Counted from the stretch's first letter, positions 50,143 through 59,263 are shown. The stretch is 64,000 bases of DNA from Pseudomonas chlororaphis subsp. chlororaphis (GCF_003945765.1 NZ_CP027712.1:2294001-2358000), one strand, 5' to 3'. Numbers and translations are program-made. The notes: generated by a model from the letters alone, not told the origin.

Positions 50143-53142
50143 ATGAACATCGCTGAACTGGGGATCCGCGTCGACTCCGCTGATGCTGCTCGGGCTGCAA
50201 CCGACCTCGACAAGATGACGAAGGCCGGTACCCGGGCCGAGCAGTCTGCTGTCGGCCTGATGAACGAGATGCAGGCGCTGGAGAAGTCGCTGTCATCTGG
50301 CGCCAAGTCCACCCAGGAACTGGCTAAGCAGCGTGATGCCCTGGCCAGGCTGACCAAGACCGGTGCCTATGGCGAAGCTGAGTTCGCGAAGATCACCGCG
50401 CAGCTCGACAAGCAGCAGGCCGCGCTGGTCAAGTCCACTCTGGACGAGCAGAAGGCTCTCAATAGCCTGCTAGGCGCTATTGATCCTGCTAGGGCCGCAG
50501 TAGGCAAGCTTGATAAGCAGATCGAGGACCTGGGTAAGCACCTGGATGCCGGCCGTATCAGCCAGGAGCAATACAACTCCGCGCTGAGCAAGATCGACAA
50601 GGACTACGCCAAGCTCGAGAAGACTGCTTCCGGCTTCGACAAGCTGCGCCTCGGCACCCGCCAGGCCCAGGAAAACGTCGTGCAGCTTGGTAACGCACTG
50701 TCGTCTGGTGACTGGGGCAGTGGTGTGCGCGCCGTGGCTCAGTTGGGCGCTGGTGCTGGCGCATCGGCAGCGGGGTTGCTGGCCATTCTGGCGCCTATCG
50801 CGTTGGCCACTGCCGCAGTCGCTGCTCTTGGCGTCGCCTACTACAAGGGCACCAAGGAGCAGGACGAGTACAACAAATCCCTGGTACTGACCGGCAACTT
50901 CGCCGGCGTGAGCGCTGGGCAGCTTGGTGATATGGCGCGCCAGGTCGGCGCAACTGTCGGCACCACCGGGCAGGCTGCTGAGGTTCTGGCGCTGCTGGCG
51001 GGAAATGGCAAGATCGCCGGCGAGAGCTTCCTGGGTATCACCCAGGCTGCTGTGTCGATGCAGGAGGCTACCGGCAAGGCGGTCAAGGAGACGGTCGCCG
51101 AGTTCTTGAAGATCGCCGACGAACCGGTAAAGGCCTCGGCAGCGCTCAACGAGCAGTACCACTACCTGACCGCCTCGGTTTATTCGCAGATCGCCGCGCT
51201 TGAAGAGCAGGGTGATCATGCTGGTGCGGTAAAGCTGGCGACCGAGCAATACGCCGACGCGATCAACGAGCGCACGCCGCGGATCCTCGAAAACCTGAGC
51301 TTCTGGGAGAAGGGCTACAACGCAGTAGCGCGGGCAGCGGACAACCTGAAAAACCTGGGACGTCCCGATATCGACGCTGACATCGAGCAGGCTCGGCGTA
51401 ACCTCGAGCGGGCCCAGTCGGGAAATGTTGGCGCATTCCAGAACCAGAAGGAGATGGTCGAGCTCTACAGCAACCAGCTCAACATGCTGGAGGATCAGAA
51501 GGCTGCGGCGACGGACATTGCCAAGTGGGAAAGGGAGCAGGCAAAAGCCCAGCAGGACGCTGTCACCGCAATGGGCAAGGTCGATGCGCTGACCAAGTCC
51601 TCTTGGACGAACGAGCAGAAGCGCGCCGATGCTCTGAAGGAGTACAAGCGGCAACTCGACGATATCCGCAAAGTCAGCCCCAACGATGCACGCCTGAATC
51701 AGGCGGTGGTCGACAAGAACATCGCGAATATCAACGACAAGTTCAAGGACTCGAAAGCACCCGCGGGCGCCGTCGACCTGACCAGCTTCAACGACTCGAA
51801 AAACGCGCTCACCGGCATCCTGTCCGAGTACAAAAACGCCCAGAAGGAACTGGACGCGGCGCAGAAGGCCGGCCTGGTCTCCCAGGCGGATTACCTACTC
51901 AAACGTCAGGCCATGATCGGCAACGAGCGCGACGAGGTCACCGCGGCTTACGAGGCGGAGATCTCGGCACTCGAAGCGACCAAGGGCAAGGCCGGCACCT
52001 CGGCGGCTCAGCGCATCCAGCTGGACCAGAAGATTGCCGATGCCCGTGCCTCCATGGTCAAGGCGCAGAAGGATGCCGACTCGGAACTGGCTGTGCTTGC
52101 CTCGAACGAGGAGGGCAGGCTCAAGAAGCAGGCCCTGGCTGTCAGCACCTATACCGGGGCCTTGCAGCAGCAAGTCGACACTTTGCGCCGGCAGGGGCAG
52201 CGTGCGGCCGCCGGCCTTGGGCAGGGGGACCGGCAGCGCGGGCTGACCGACCAGCAAAACGGCATCGACGACCGCATCAACCAGCAGCGCCTGACCTTGG
52301 CCGACCAGTATGGCGACGGCTCGCGTGGCATGAGTCTCGACGAGTACAACCAGAAGCTGGCGGCCCTGGACAAGACTCAACGGGACCTGCAGGAAACGGC
52401 AATCGCCAACTACGACGAGATGACCGCTGCCCAGGGCAGCTGGAGCGCCGGCGCCTCGTCGGCGTGGCAGAACTACCTGGAGTCGGCGCGCGATATTGCT
52501 GGCCAGACGAAAAGCTTGTTCACCAACGCCTTCAGCTCCATGGAGGACGCAGTCGTCAACTTCGCCATGACCGGGAAGTTCTCGTTCTCCGACTTCACCA
52601 AGTCGGTGCTGGCGGACATGGCACGGATTGCCACGCGCCAGGCCAGCTCAGCGTTGCTGGGCAGTTTGGTGGGCGCAGCAACCAGCTATTTCACTGGTAG
52701 TGGTAGCGGTACTGGGGCGGCCTCGGCTGGTAGTACACAGGCTGGTTATACCGGGGTCGATTTCTCTGGATATCGAGCCGCTGGCGGTCCTGTTGCGCCC
52801 AACTCTCTGTACGAGGTCAATGAGCTGGGGCCGGAGTTGTACAACGAGGGTGGTCGGTCGTTCCTGATGACCGGGGCAAATGGAGGCAGCGTTACGCCCC
52901 TGAGCAGTGGCGGCGGGCCTGCTCTGGCAGCGATGTCTGGAGGCGGAGGTGGTAACACCTACAACTTCCCGGTAGCCGTCTCGGTGCAAACATCGGGCGC
53001 GGGTGAGGGAGCCACCCAGGAGGACACGACGCAGCTGGGCAAAGGCATTCAGCAGGCCGCCAAAACTGAGGCTGAAACGGCAATCGCCAGAGGGCTGCAG
53101 CCAGGTGGTTCGATTTGGCGCGTGATAAATGGGAGGGGGTAA
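50143..53142 (+). CDS. Tail tape measure protein
   Basis: A 999-residue protein that sets tail length and passes DNA into the cell. It has long helical and coiled-coil parts (1-185 and 390-640), a Gly/Ala-rich hydrophobic stretch (about 200-230) that could insert in membrane, and a lambda gpH-like C-terminal part (SFSDFTKSVLADMARIATRQ). At about 1.5 Angstrom per residue this implies a tail near 150 nm (rule of thumb). Confidence 0.95.
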   Translation: MNIAELGIRVDSADAARAATDLDKMTKAGTRAEQSAVGLMNEMQALEKSLSSGAKSTQELAKQRDALARLTKTGAYGEAEFAKITAQLDKQQAALVKSTLDEQKALNSLLGAIDPARAAVGKLDKQIEDLGKHLDAGRISQEQYNSALSKIDKDYAKLEKTASGFDKLRLGTRQAQENVVQLGNALSSGDWGSGVRAVAQLGAGAGASAAGLLAILAPIALATAAVAALGVAYYKGTKEQDEYNKSLVLTGNFAGVSAGQLGDMARQVGATVGTTGQAAEVLALLAGNGKIAGESFLGITQAAVSMQEATGKAVKETVAEFLKIADEPVKASAALNEQYHYLTASVYSQIAALEEQGDHAGAVKLATEQYADAINERTPRILENLSFWEKGYNAVARAADNLKNLGRPDIDADIEQARRNLERAQSGNVGAFQNQKEMVELYSNQLNMLEDQKAAATDIAKWEREQAKAQQDAVTAMGKVDALTKSSWTNEQKRADALKEYKRQLDDIRKVSPNDARLNQAVVDKNIANINDKFKDSKAPAGAVDLTSFNDSKNALTGILSEYKNAQKELDAAQKAGLVSQADYLLKRQAMIGNERDEVTAAYEAEISALEATKGKAGTSAAQRIQLDQKIADARASMVKAQKDADSELAVLASNEEGRLKKQALAVSTYTGALQQQVDTLRRQGQRAAAGLGQGDRQRGLTDQQNGIDDRINQQRLTLADQYGDGSRGMSLDEYNQKLAALDKTQRDLQETAIANYDEMTAAQGSWSAGASSAWQNYLESARDIAGQTKSLFTNAFSSMEDAVVNFAMTGKFSFSDFTKSVLADMARIATRQASSALLGSLVGAATSYFTGSGSGTGAASAGSTQAGYTGVDFSGYRAAGGPVAPNSLYEVNELGPELYNEGGRSFLMTGANGGSVTPLSSGGGPALAAMSGGGGGNTYNFPVAVSVQTSGAGEGATQEDTTQLGKGIQQAAKTEAETAIARGLQPGGSIWRVINGRG

Positions 53143-53480
53143 TGGCGATTGAAACGTTCACCTGGCCAACGCAGAACGGGGACGCACCCGAGATCACCTA
53201 TCGGGTGCGAACCGCGCAGTTCGGTGACGGCTACAAGCAAACAGCCGGCGACGGACCGAACAACAAGGAAGACTCCTACCCGGTCACCTACACCGGTTCG
53301 AAGGCCCGGGTGCTTGAGATCATGGCCTTCTACGATCGGCACGCCGGCGCGAAAGCCTTTCTCTGGACGACCCCGCTCGGTGAGCTGGGCCTGTTCACCT
53401 GCGTCAATCCCGTTCCCACTCCTGTCGGGGGCGGGGTCTTCAAGGTCACGGCCACGTTCAACCGGGCCTTTCATCCATAA
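53142..53480 (+). CDS. Minor tail protein, lambda gpM-like
   Basis: A 112-residue protein (TFTWPTQNGDAPEITYRVRT, RTAQFGDGYKQ) with the family's FGDGYxQ motif. Its ATG overlaps the tape measure stop by one base. It forms part of the tail tip. Confidence 0.9.
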   Translation: MAIETFTWPTQNGDAPEITYRVRTAQFGDGYKQTAGDGPNNKEDSYPVTYTGSKARVLEIMAFYDRHAGAKAFLWTTPLGELGLFTCVNPVPTPVGGGVFKVTATFNRAFHP

Positions 53481-53489
53481 GGGGCAATC

Positions 53490-54239
53490 ATGCCGCTGAT
53501 CAGTGATATCCAGGCTCTTGAGCCTGGCAGTGAAGTGCTGCTCTTCGAACTGGACGGATCGGACTACGGGGCGGATGTGCTGCGCTTCCACGGGCATGCG
53601 ATCCCACACTCGCCCGAGGAGCTGCTGGCAGCAGGGCCAAACGCCGACCAACTGCCGGCAAAATCCATCTGGTGGCAGGGCAACGAGTACGGCGCCTGGC
53701 CCATGCAGATCGACGGCATCGAAGCCAACGGCGACGGTACCGCGGTACGCCCCACGCTTTCGGTCGGCAACGTCAACGGGCGCATCACCGCGCTCTGCCT
53801 GGCGTTCGCGGACCTGCTCGAGTTCAAGCTGACCATGCGGCACACGCTGGGCAGCTACCTGGACGCGCAGAACTTCCCGAGCGGCAACCCAACGGCCGAC
53901 CCCACCCAGGAGACGATCGAGGTCTGGTACATCGATCAGAAGACCAATGAGGACGGGGAAACAGTCAGCTGGGAGCTGGCCAGTCCGGGCGACGTTGGCG
54001 GAGAGTCCATCGGCCGGCAGGCAACGACACTGTGCCACTGGGCGCTGACGGGGGGCTATAGAGGTCCCAACTGTCAGTACACCGGCCCTTATTTCGACAT
54101 AGAGGGCAATCCTACGGATGACCCTGAAAAGGATCAGTGCAATGCGCTGCTCACGACCGGGTGCGAGTGTCGGTTTGGGAAGGGAAATCCTCTCAGCCAC
54201 GGTGGCTTCCCTGCTGTTTCTCTGATCGCCCGGAGCTGA
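53490..54239 (+). CDS. Minor tail protein, lambda gpL-like
   Basis: A 249-residue protein. Four Cys in the C-terminal half (TLCHW, NCQY, DQCNA, CECRFG) match the family, where they bind an iron-sulfur cluster in the tail tip. It lies between M and K homologues. Confidence 0.9.
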   Translation: MPLISDIQALEPGSEVLLFELDGSDYGADVLRFHGHAIPHSPEELLAAGPNADQLPAKSIWWQGNEYGAWPMQIDGIEANGDGTAVRPTLSVGNVNGRITALCLAFADLLEFKLTMRHTLGSYLDAQNFPSGNPTADPTQETIEVWYIDQKTNEDGETVSWELASPGDVGGESIGRQATTLCHWALTGGYRGPNCQYTGPYFDIEGNPTDDPEKDQCNALLTTGCECRFGKGNPLSHGGFPAVSLIARS

Positions 54240-54241
54240 CC

Positions 54242-55042
54242 ATGCGCAAACACATCCTGAGCGCTATCCAGGCGCACGCGGCGGCCGAGTACCCGAAAGA
54301 GTGCTGCGGCCTGCTGCTGGCCGTCGGGCGCAAGCAGCAGTACTTCCCGTGCCGCAACATCTCCACCGAGCCAAACGAGGAGTTCCGGCTGGATCCGGAG
54401 GACTACGCGGCGGCCGAGGACCAGGGCGAGGTGATCGGCATCGTGCATTCGCACCCAGACGCCACCAGCCGGCCGTCGCCGCGCGACCTGGCCATGTGCG
54501 AAGCCACAGCGCTGCCCTGGCACATCCTGAGCTGGCCTGAAGGGGATCTGCGCACCATCGCGCCGGCGGGCAGCACGCCGCTGCTCAAGCGACCATTCGT
54601 TCACGGCGCCTGGGACTGCTGGCAGGTCTGCGCGGACTGGTACAAGCGAGAGTGGGGGTTGGAGTTCGAAGCCTTCCAGCGCGCTGATGGCTGGTGGGAA
54701 GACCCGGCCGGGCCGAGCCTCTACGAGCAGGCCTATGAAGCGGCGGGATTCGTGCAGGTCGACAAGCCGCAGCGCGGCGACATGGTCGTCATGTCCGTGG
54801 GGCGCACGGCGCACCCGAACCACGCGGGGATTTACCTCGGCCCGGATCCGCAGTTGCCAGGGGAGGCTGCCGAGGTGTTCGGTCCTGGGCCTTTCCTGTT
54901 GCACCACCTGTATGGCCGGCCAAGCGAAATCATCGTTTTCGGCGGGCCTTGGGCTCAGCGCACGCGCCTGATCCTCAGGCACAAAGATGCACCCGAATCA
55001 TCTGATGCAAAAAAAGCGCTTAAGAATATTTATGGAGGGTGA
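54242..55042 (+). CDS. Tail tip protein, lambda gpK-like (JAB plus NlpC/P60)
   Basis: A 266-residue protein with two peptidase-like domains: an N-terminal JAB/MPN metalloprotease (ECCGLL, GIVHSHPDATSRPSPRD) and a C-terminal NlpC/P60 domain (WDCWQVCADWYKREW, RGDMVVM, HAGIYLG). It probably cuts peptidoglycan at infection. Its end overlaps the convergent gene by 23 nt. Confidence 0.93.
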   Translation: MRKHILSAIQAHAAAEYPKECCGLLLAVGRKQQYFPCRNISTEPNEEFRLDPEDYAAAEDQGEVIGIVHSHPDATSRPSPRDLAMCEATALPWHILSWPEGDLRTIAPAGSTPLLKRPFVHGAWDCWQVCADWYKREWGLEFEAFQRADGWWEDPAGPSLYEQAYEAAGFVQVDKPQRGDMVVMSVGRTAHPNHAGIYLGPDPQLPGEAAEVFGPGPFLLHHLYGRPSEIIVFGGPWAQRTRLILRHKDAPESSDAKKALKNIYGG

Positions 55043-55418
55043 GCAACAGTGGATTCTCTTCTTCAAAAAACTTTTGCTCAGGCATATTTCTGGAGAAAAA
55101 ACCCTCAAATACCATCTGGAATCTCTCCCTGCAATCGTATAGCTGCGCTCTCTTGAGGTTTCGAATTTTGAAAAAGTCATTACGATCAAGGTGACATCCG
55201 AATGAGAGAAAGCAGTGGCTAAAAATTCGAAACACCTGCCACGAGAGATCTTCAGAAATAGCCTCATCCTTCGCTAACTGGTACAGAGCCCACTCCAGGA
55301 GCCAATACTCATCTTGCGCCCAAAGAGCGTGCTCGTGCAGCTTTCCGAGGAATGAGTTGTCATCGTAGTTATCGCATCGCGGGAAGTTTCTTTCGATTAC
55401 AAATCGAGGGTCCATCAA
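55020..55418 (-). CDS. Cargo protein, possible Imm41-like immunity protein
   Basis: A 132-residue protein (IERNFPRCDNYDDNSFLGKL, EYWLLEWALYQLA) whose N-terminal pattern recalls Imm41-type immunity proteins of toxin systems; I hold this loosely. It is AT-rich and leftward, and starts the cargo island between K and I. No toxin gene is adjacent. Confidence 0.5.
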   Translation of the reverse strand: MMDPRFVIERNFPRCDNYDDNSFLGKLHEHALWAQDEYWLLEWALYQLAKDEAISEDLSWQVFRIFSHCFLSFGCHLDRNDFFKIRNLKRAQLYDCRERFQMVFEGFFSRNMPEQKFFEEENPLLLTLHKYS

Positions 55419-55485
55419 CGTGGTTCCTTATGTCTGTGCGGCAGACAGTTTTTTCAGTTCAGCCAAATTGAGCTAGGAGGGCGAT

Positions 55486-55752
55486 ATGCAAATAAGCCAG
55501 CGTTACATTCTGACCATTCATGACCTCTTCACCATGCCCGGCGGCGTTCTCTGCGGCGCCGACGCCGAGGTCGCAATTTTGGATGGCGGCATTGAGATCG
55601 ACCGTATGAAGTTCTCGGGTAAAGTCGGGCCAGGTGGGTCGGGTTACCACCGGAGCTTCACTGGCAAGCCCGGCTTGATCGCCAAACTTGTGATTGGCCC
55701 ATGCCGCATCCAACTAACCGAGGAAAGCCTTCCCGCTACTTCGGAGGCTTAG
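55486..55752 (+). CDS. Small hypothetical cargo protein (88 aa)
   Basis: TAGGAGGG before ATG 55486. A beta-rich protein with Gly-rich loops (GKVGPGGSGYHRS). No family is recognised. It overlaps the convergent next gene by 17 nt. Confidence 0.65.
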   Translation: MQISQRYILTIHDLFTMPGGVLCGADAEVAILDGGIEIDRMKFSGKVGPGGSGYHRSFTGKPGLIAKLVIGPCRIQLTEESLPATSEA

Positions 55753-55966
55753 ATCCGCCAATGAACTCGTCCGTGCCAAGACGGTGAGTGCCATAGTCAA
55801 CGAAGTAGTCAGGGCCCAGGCGTAATGCTTCAGCATCAGCTACGTCTTTGGACGCATAGATGTCGATGAATTCCCATGAAGATCTTCGGCGCAAACCCCA
55901 GCCAAGTACCCACCCATTGTTGTCGGGATCAGCGGGAAGGTTTTTCGCGAGGCTTCTGATAGACAT
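55736..55966 (-). CDS. Small hypothetical cargo protein (76 aa)
   Basis: AAGGAGCGGTC before ATG 55966 chooses this start. The protein is acidic with a WVLGWGLRRRSSWEFIDIYA core. Function is unknown. Confidence 0.6.
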   Translation of the reverse strand: MSIRSLAKNLPADPDNNGWVLGWGLRRRSSWEFIDIYASKDVADAEALRLGPDYFVDYGTHRLGTDEFIGGSKPPK

Positions 55967-56116
55967 GACCGCTCCTTGGTTCTGAGAGAGGCGAAACGTT
56001 ACTGCTAACCTTGAGACGGGCGCTACTGGCTTTCCATCCACGCTGGATGCGCGGACAGCTTGGCGCCGAGACGAATGGGGCTATGATGGCGTTTTGCACT
56101 CTCAGGGATTAGAGCC

Positions 56117-56413
56117 ATGGCATTTCGCATCCGGAAGAGCTTCAAAGTCGCCCCAGGCATTCGCCTTAATGTCAGCAAAAGCGGTCTCAGTACGTCTATC
56201 GGGGGAAAAGGCACGACAGTGAACCTGAGCAAGCGCGGCACGAAGGTCACGAGCAGCATTCCAGGAACAGGAATTTCTACGTCGAAGCTTTATGGCAACG
56301 GCAAGGCGCCCAAGATCAGCCACAGCGCGCCGACAGCAAGGCCAGGCTTCGGCTCCTACTTGCTCGCTTTCTTGATTATCGCCGGAGTGCTTTGGGCAAT
56401 CTTTCACAAGTGA
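56117..56413 (+). CDS. DUF4236-domain membrane protein
   Basis: A 98-residue protein with the DUF4236 pattern (FRIRKSFKVAPGIRLNVSKS, GLSTSIGGKGTTVNLSKRGT) in residues 3-55 and a C-terminal membrane span (about 78-95). The family is often found in phages and bacteria, with no known role. Confidence 0.82.
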   Translation: MAFRIRKSFKVAPGIRLNVSKSGLSTSIGGKGTTVNLSKRGTKVTSSIPGTGISTSKLYGNGKAPKISHSAPTARPGFGSYLLAFLIIAGVLWAIFHK

Positions 56414-56431
56414 CCCGTGCGTCGAGGGGAC

Positions 56432-56455
56432 AGCCCAGCCCCCGCTGGGCTTTTT
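56432..56455 (+). terminator. Terminator after DUF4236 gene
   Basis: AGCCCAGC (56432-56439) pairs with GCTGGGCT (56444-56451), followed by five Ts. Confidence 0.87.
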
Positions 56456-56508
56456 CGTTTCTGGCTACCCGGTGCTACATTGCCCGCATTTCCACAGGAG
56501 TGACCTGC

Positions 56509-56730
56509 ATGAAATTGATTGTAGGAGCGTTAGCGGTAGCGCTACTGGCGGGGTGCTCCCCCAAGAGGCAACCACTTGATAATCGTGATCCCTGCTTAGA
56601 TTTCGGCCCCCCTGAAAGCTCAGGTTTTAAAGCTTGCTTAGACCGTCGAGCCCAGGCTCTGAAAGACCTACTTGAGGGCACTGGTAAAAAACAGTATCAA
56701 ATAGTTTTCGATGAGAAGGTCGATCCCTAA
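56509..56730 (+). CDS. Small lipoprotein A (73 aa)
   Basis: Signal MKLIVGALAVALLAGCS with lipidated Cys16, then a charged tail with two Cys. ACAGGAG precedes the start. The leader is nearly the same as that of the lipoprotein at 57141, so one gene copied or swapped its leader from the other. Confidence 0.7.
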   Translation: MKLIVGALAVALLAGCSPKRQPLDNRDPCLDFGPPESSGFKACLDRRAQALKDLLEGTGKKQYQIVFDEKVDP

Positions 56731-56811
56731 CTCGAAACCAAAAGCGCACCTGGAATTGGTATTGGAGCAGTAGCGCTGCGTGCTTCAGCCGATCTGCAAT
56801 CGGAGTCGTAA

Positions 56812-57138
56812 ATGGAGCTGTCTCGCTTAAACGAACTCTTTTTCGAACACAATTGCGTAGCTTCGATGCGGCTCGAAATGGTGGATTTCAAATACAACCT
56901 CACGCTGACTATGTCTTCCTCGGAAGATCCAGAAACAGAGGGTGTGACGGCTGTTTTTCATGACGTTAGCGCACTGAGCCTAAGCGGCTTCGGTGGCGGA
57001 CTAACCCAATTCATGGACCTCGTCGTGACTCGCATCGACGATGGTCTGGATAGAATTCGGTACGAGCTGAGGGATATTGAGAACGAAAAAATCTCGTTCT
57101 ATTTCTTCACCCTCACCGTACGAGAGCACAAGGAGTAA
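56812..57138 (+). CDS. Hypothetical cargo protein (108 aa)
   Basis: An AT-rich, soluble alternating beta protein (RLEMVDFKYNLTLTM, IRYELRDIENEKISFYFFTL), with no recognised family. It sits between two lipoprotein genes, 2 nt before the second, and could act with it. Confidence 0.65.
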   Translation: MELSRLNELFFEHNCVASMRLEMVDFKYNLTLTMSSSEDPETEGVTAVFHDVSALSLSGFGGGLTQFMDLVVTRIDDGLDRIRYELRDIENEKISFYFFTLTVREHKE

Positions 57139-57140
57139 AT

Positions 57141-57476
57141 ATGCGGATTGTGATAGGAGCGTTGGCTGTTGCGCTACTGGCGGGGTGTTCGACTTCAGGC
57201 CTGGAGCAAGACAAGCCAGTTTTTTCGAGCCAATCAAAAAAAACACCGCAACAGTTTGCTCGGTGTCTTGCGCCTAAGTGGCAAGAGTTCAACCCGTCAA
57301 CCAGCTCCATTGAGACTGAGGCTGGGTACAAGATTGCTGCTTCAGCCACTTTCTCTGGCGTTGTTGCATTGGCGGTTGTTGAACAGGTGAACACCGGCTC
57401 TAAGGTTCGTGTCTTCCTCCCGATGGATTGGGCAGGAACAAGTGGCTGGAAGGATACAGCTAAAGCGTGCATCTAA
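57141..57476 (+). CDS. Small lipoprotein B (111 aa)
   Basis: Signal MRIVIGALAVALLAGCS with lipidated Cys16. The mature part has conserved-looking Cys residues (RCLAPKW and the C-terminal KACI). AAGGAG precedes the start. A surface or periplasmic role such as exclusion is possible but not shown. Confidence 0.72.
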   Translation: MRIVIGALAVALLAGCSTSGLEQDKPVFSSQSKKTPQQFARCLAPKWQEFNPSTSSIETEAGYKIAASATFSGVVALAVVEQVNTGSKVRVFLPMDWAGTSGWKDTAKACI

Positions 57477-57490
57477 ATAAATTGAACATG

Positions 57491-57512
57491 GCCGCCTTCG
57501 GGCGGTTTTTTT
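57491..57512 (+). terminator. Terminator ending cargo island
   Basis: GCCGCC (57491-57496), loop TTCG, GGCGGT (57501-57506), then seven Ts. The gpI-like gene begins 14 nt later. Confidence 0.9.
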
Positions 57513-57525
57513 ATGGAAGCATGAA

Positions 57526-58146
57526 ATGTCAAATACGGCAGCGCATTACGCGCCTCGGACAGAAATCAAATTACTTGGGCGTATGTGGCGTGGTCTTGAG
57601 AAGGTCCATTACCGCACTCTAGACAATGGCACCGCAGTTGAAGTGTTCAAGGCCTTGGAGGTCACTGTTTCTGGCTTCAAGGAGGAGGTGGTTAGGCTTT
57701 CTAATCTCGGAATGCGATTTGCCATCTTTCGTAACGGCAAGAACGTTGGAGAAAAAGAGTTCAGCCTAAGTGGTACGAGGGAGCTGAAGATAGTTCCGGT
57801 TATTACAGGCAGCAAGCGCGCAGGACTTCTGCAAACTATTGTTGGCGCCGTGATGATTGTCGCTGGCGTAGTGATCAGCGGGATGTCTTTTGGCGCAGCA
57901 TCCCCAATTGGCGGGGCGTTGATCGCCGGCGGTATAGGAACAGTCGCCGGTGGCGTGATCCAGATGCTCAGCCCGCAACAGGGAGGCTTATCGCAGAGCG
58001 CATCCCCCGAAAACCTGCCCTCATACGCCTTCGGCAGCGCCAAGAACACAACCGCCAGCGGCAACCCTGTCCCGATCTGCATAGGTGAGCGCCGGTGGGG
58101 CGGGATGATCATTTCTGCATCGATCTACGCGGAGGATAAAGTGTGA
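57526..58146 (+). CDS. Tail assembly protein, lambda gpI-like
   Basis: A 206-residue protein (TEIKLLGRMWRGLEKVHYRT at the start; ELKIVPVITGSKRAG; a Gly/Ala-rich hydrophobic centre; GNPVPICIGERRWGG at the end). These are features of lambda gpI, needed for tip assembly. K and J are its usual neighbours, here separated by cargo genes. Confidence 0.9.
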   Translation: MSNTAAHYAPRTEIKLLGRMWRGLEKVHYRTLDNGTAVEVFKALEVTVSGFKEEVVRLSNLGMRFAIFRNGKNVGEKEFSLSGTRELKIVPVITGSKRAGLLQTIVGAVMIVAGVVISGMSFGAASPIGGALIAGGIGTVAGGVIQMLSPQQGGLSQSASPENLPSYAFGSAKNTTASGNPVPICIGERRWGGMIISASIYAEDKV

Positions 58147-58153
58147 GCTTGGC

Positions 58154-58229
58154 ATGCTTGCAAAATGGCTTTGACATGCTTGCATTGATGATTTTTAATG
58201 CAAGCATATCAATCAGAGGATGCAAGCAT
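58154..58229 (+). promoter_or_regulatory. Promoter and four phased 9-bp operator sites of the P63C gene
   Basis: ATGCTTGCA occurs at 58154-58162 and 58176-58184, and its complement TGCAAGCAT at 58199-58207 and 58221-58229; steps are 22, 23 and 22 bp. TTGACA (58171-58176), 17 bp, then TTTAAT (58194-58199) is a strong sigma-70 promoter interleaved with the sites. The last site covers the start codon, so repression by the gene's own product is a good guess. Confidence 0.82.
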
Positions 58230-59244
58230 GTTGGAGCCAAAGGGGAAAGCCGCAGGTGGCGCAGCTCGAGCAAAAGCTTTATCGCCGAGCGAACGCTCTG
58301 AAATTGCCAAGAAAGCTGCAGAGGCCCGCTGGGGTTCCCCAAAGGCTCTGTACGTTGGGCAGTTGAGTATCGGCGAGTTAAGTATTGACTGCGCCGTGCT
58401 GCCAGATGGGACTCGGGTGCTTTCTCAGCGTGGTGTCGGGCGCGCACTAGGAAGGGGCTACGGCGGTAATGACTTCAGGAAAAAAGAGGACGATTCTGCT
58501 GGTGGAAAACTTCCGTTTTTCATGAATCCAAAGGCTCTTTTACCCTTTATTTCCAATGACTTGATGGCGCTGGTGTCTGCCCCTCTTGAGTACCGGCACG
58601 GTCAGGGAGGTGGTGTTGCTCATGGCATAAATGCAACCGCACTACCCCAAGTTTGCGAAGTATGGCTGAAGGCCCGGGATGCTGGGGAGTTGTCGGAAAC
58701 TCAGAAAAAAGTAGCGGCCAAAGCTGAGATCATAATGCGGGGTTTGGCCCATGTAGGTATTACCGCTCTGGTCGATGAGGCTACCGGCTACCAGGAGGTT
58801 AGGGACAAGCAGGCCCTTCAAGCAATTCTCGATCAGTTTCTGAGGAAAGAACTGGCTGCATGGGCGAAACGTTTTCCTGACGAGTTCTACAATCAGATGT
58901 TTCGGCTCAAAGGATGGCAGCGGAAAGATTTGAGTTCGCCATCAAGGCGGCCCGGAGCAGCCGGGATGTACACCAATGACATTGTTTATGAGCGCCTCGC
59001 TCCCGGCATTGTTCAGGAGCTTGAAATGCGAAACCCGAAGGATGCCAAAGGCAATCGCAAGGGCAAGCATCACCAGTTACTCACTGAGGATGTGGGGCAT
59101 CCGGCATTGGCTCAGCATGTACACGCGCTCATCGCCTTGATGCGCGCATCGACATCTTGGGACCAGTTCATGCTCATGCTGAATACTGCATTCCCCAAGA
59201 AAAACGATACGCTTCTGCTGGACCTGCAACCGCAAAAAACATGA
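58228..59244 (+). CDS. P63C-domain protein
   Basis: A 338-residue protein with the P63C domain in its C-terminal half (QALQAILDQFLRKELAAWAK, FPDEFYNQMFRLKGW). The N-terminus is Ala/Lys-rich (SERSEIAKKAAEARWG). The domain is known from phages and plasmids, with no firm function. It has its own promoter and operators and lies between the I and J genes, so it is an independent cargo gene, probably expressed apart from the late genes. Confidence 0.85.
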   Translation: MLEPKGKAAGGAARAKALSPSERSEIAKKAAEARWGSPKALYVGQLSIGELSIDCAVLPDGTRVLSQRGVGRALGRGYGGNDFRKKEDDSAGGKLPFFMNPKALLPFISNDLMALVSAPLEYRHGQGGGVAHGINATALPQVCEVWLKARDAGELSETQKKVAAKAEIIMRGLAHVGITALVDEATGYQEVRDKQALQAILDQFLRKELAAWAKRFPDEFYNQMFRLKGWQRKDLSSPSRRPGAAGMYTNDIVYERLAPGIVQELEMRNPKDAKGNRKGKHHQLLTEDVGHPALAQHVHALIALMRASTSWDQFMLMLNTAFPKKNDTLLLDLQPQKT

Positions 59245-59263
59245 TCTGATAAAAGTAATCCCG

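Noticed and set aside
50470..51654. A 394-codon frame antisense to the tape measure gene
   Set aside because: Explained by the codon bias of the real gene.
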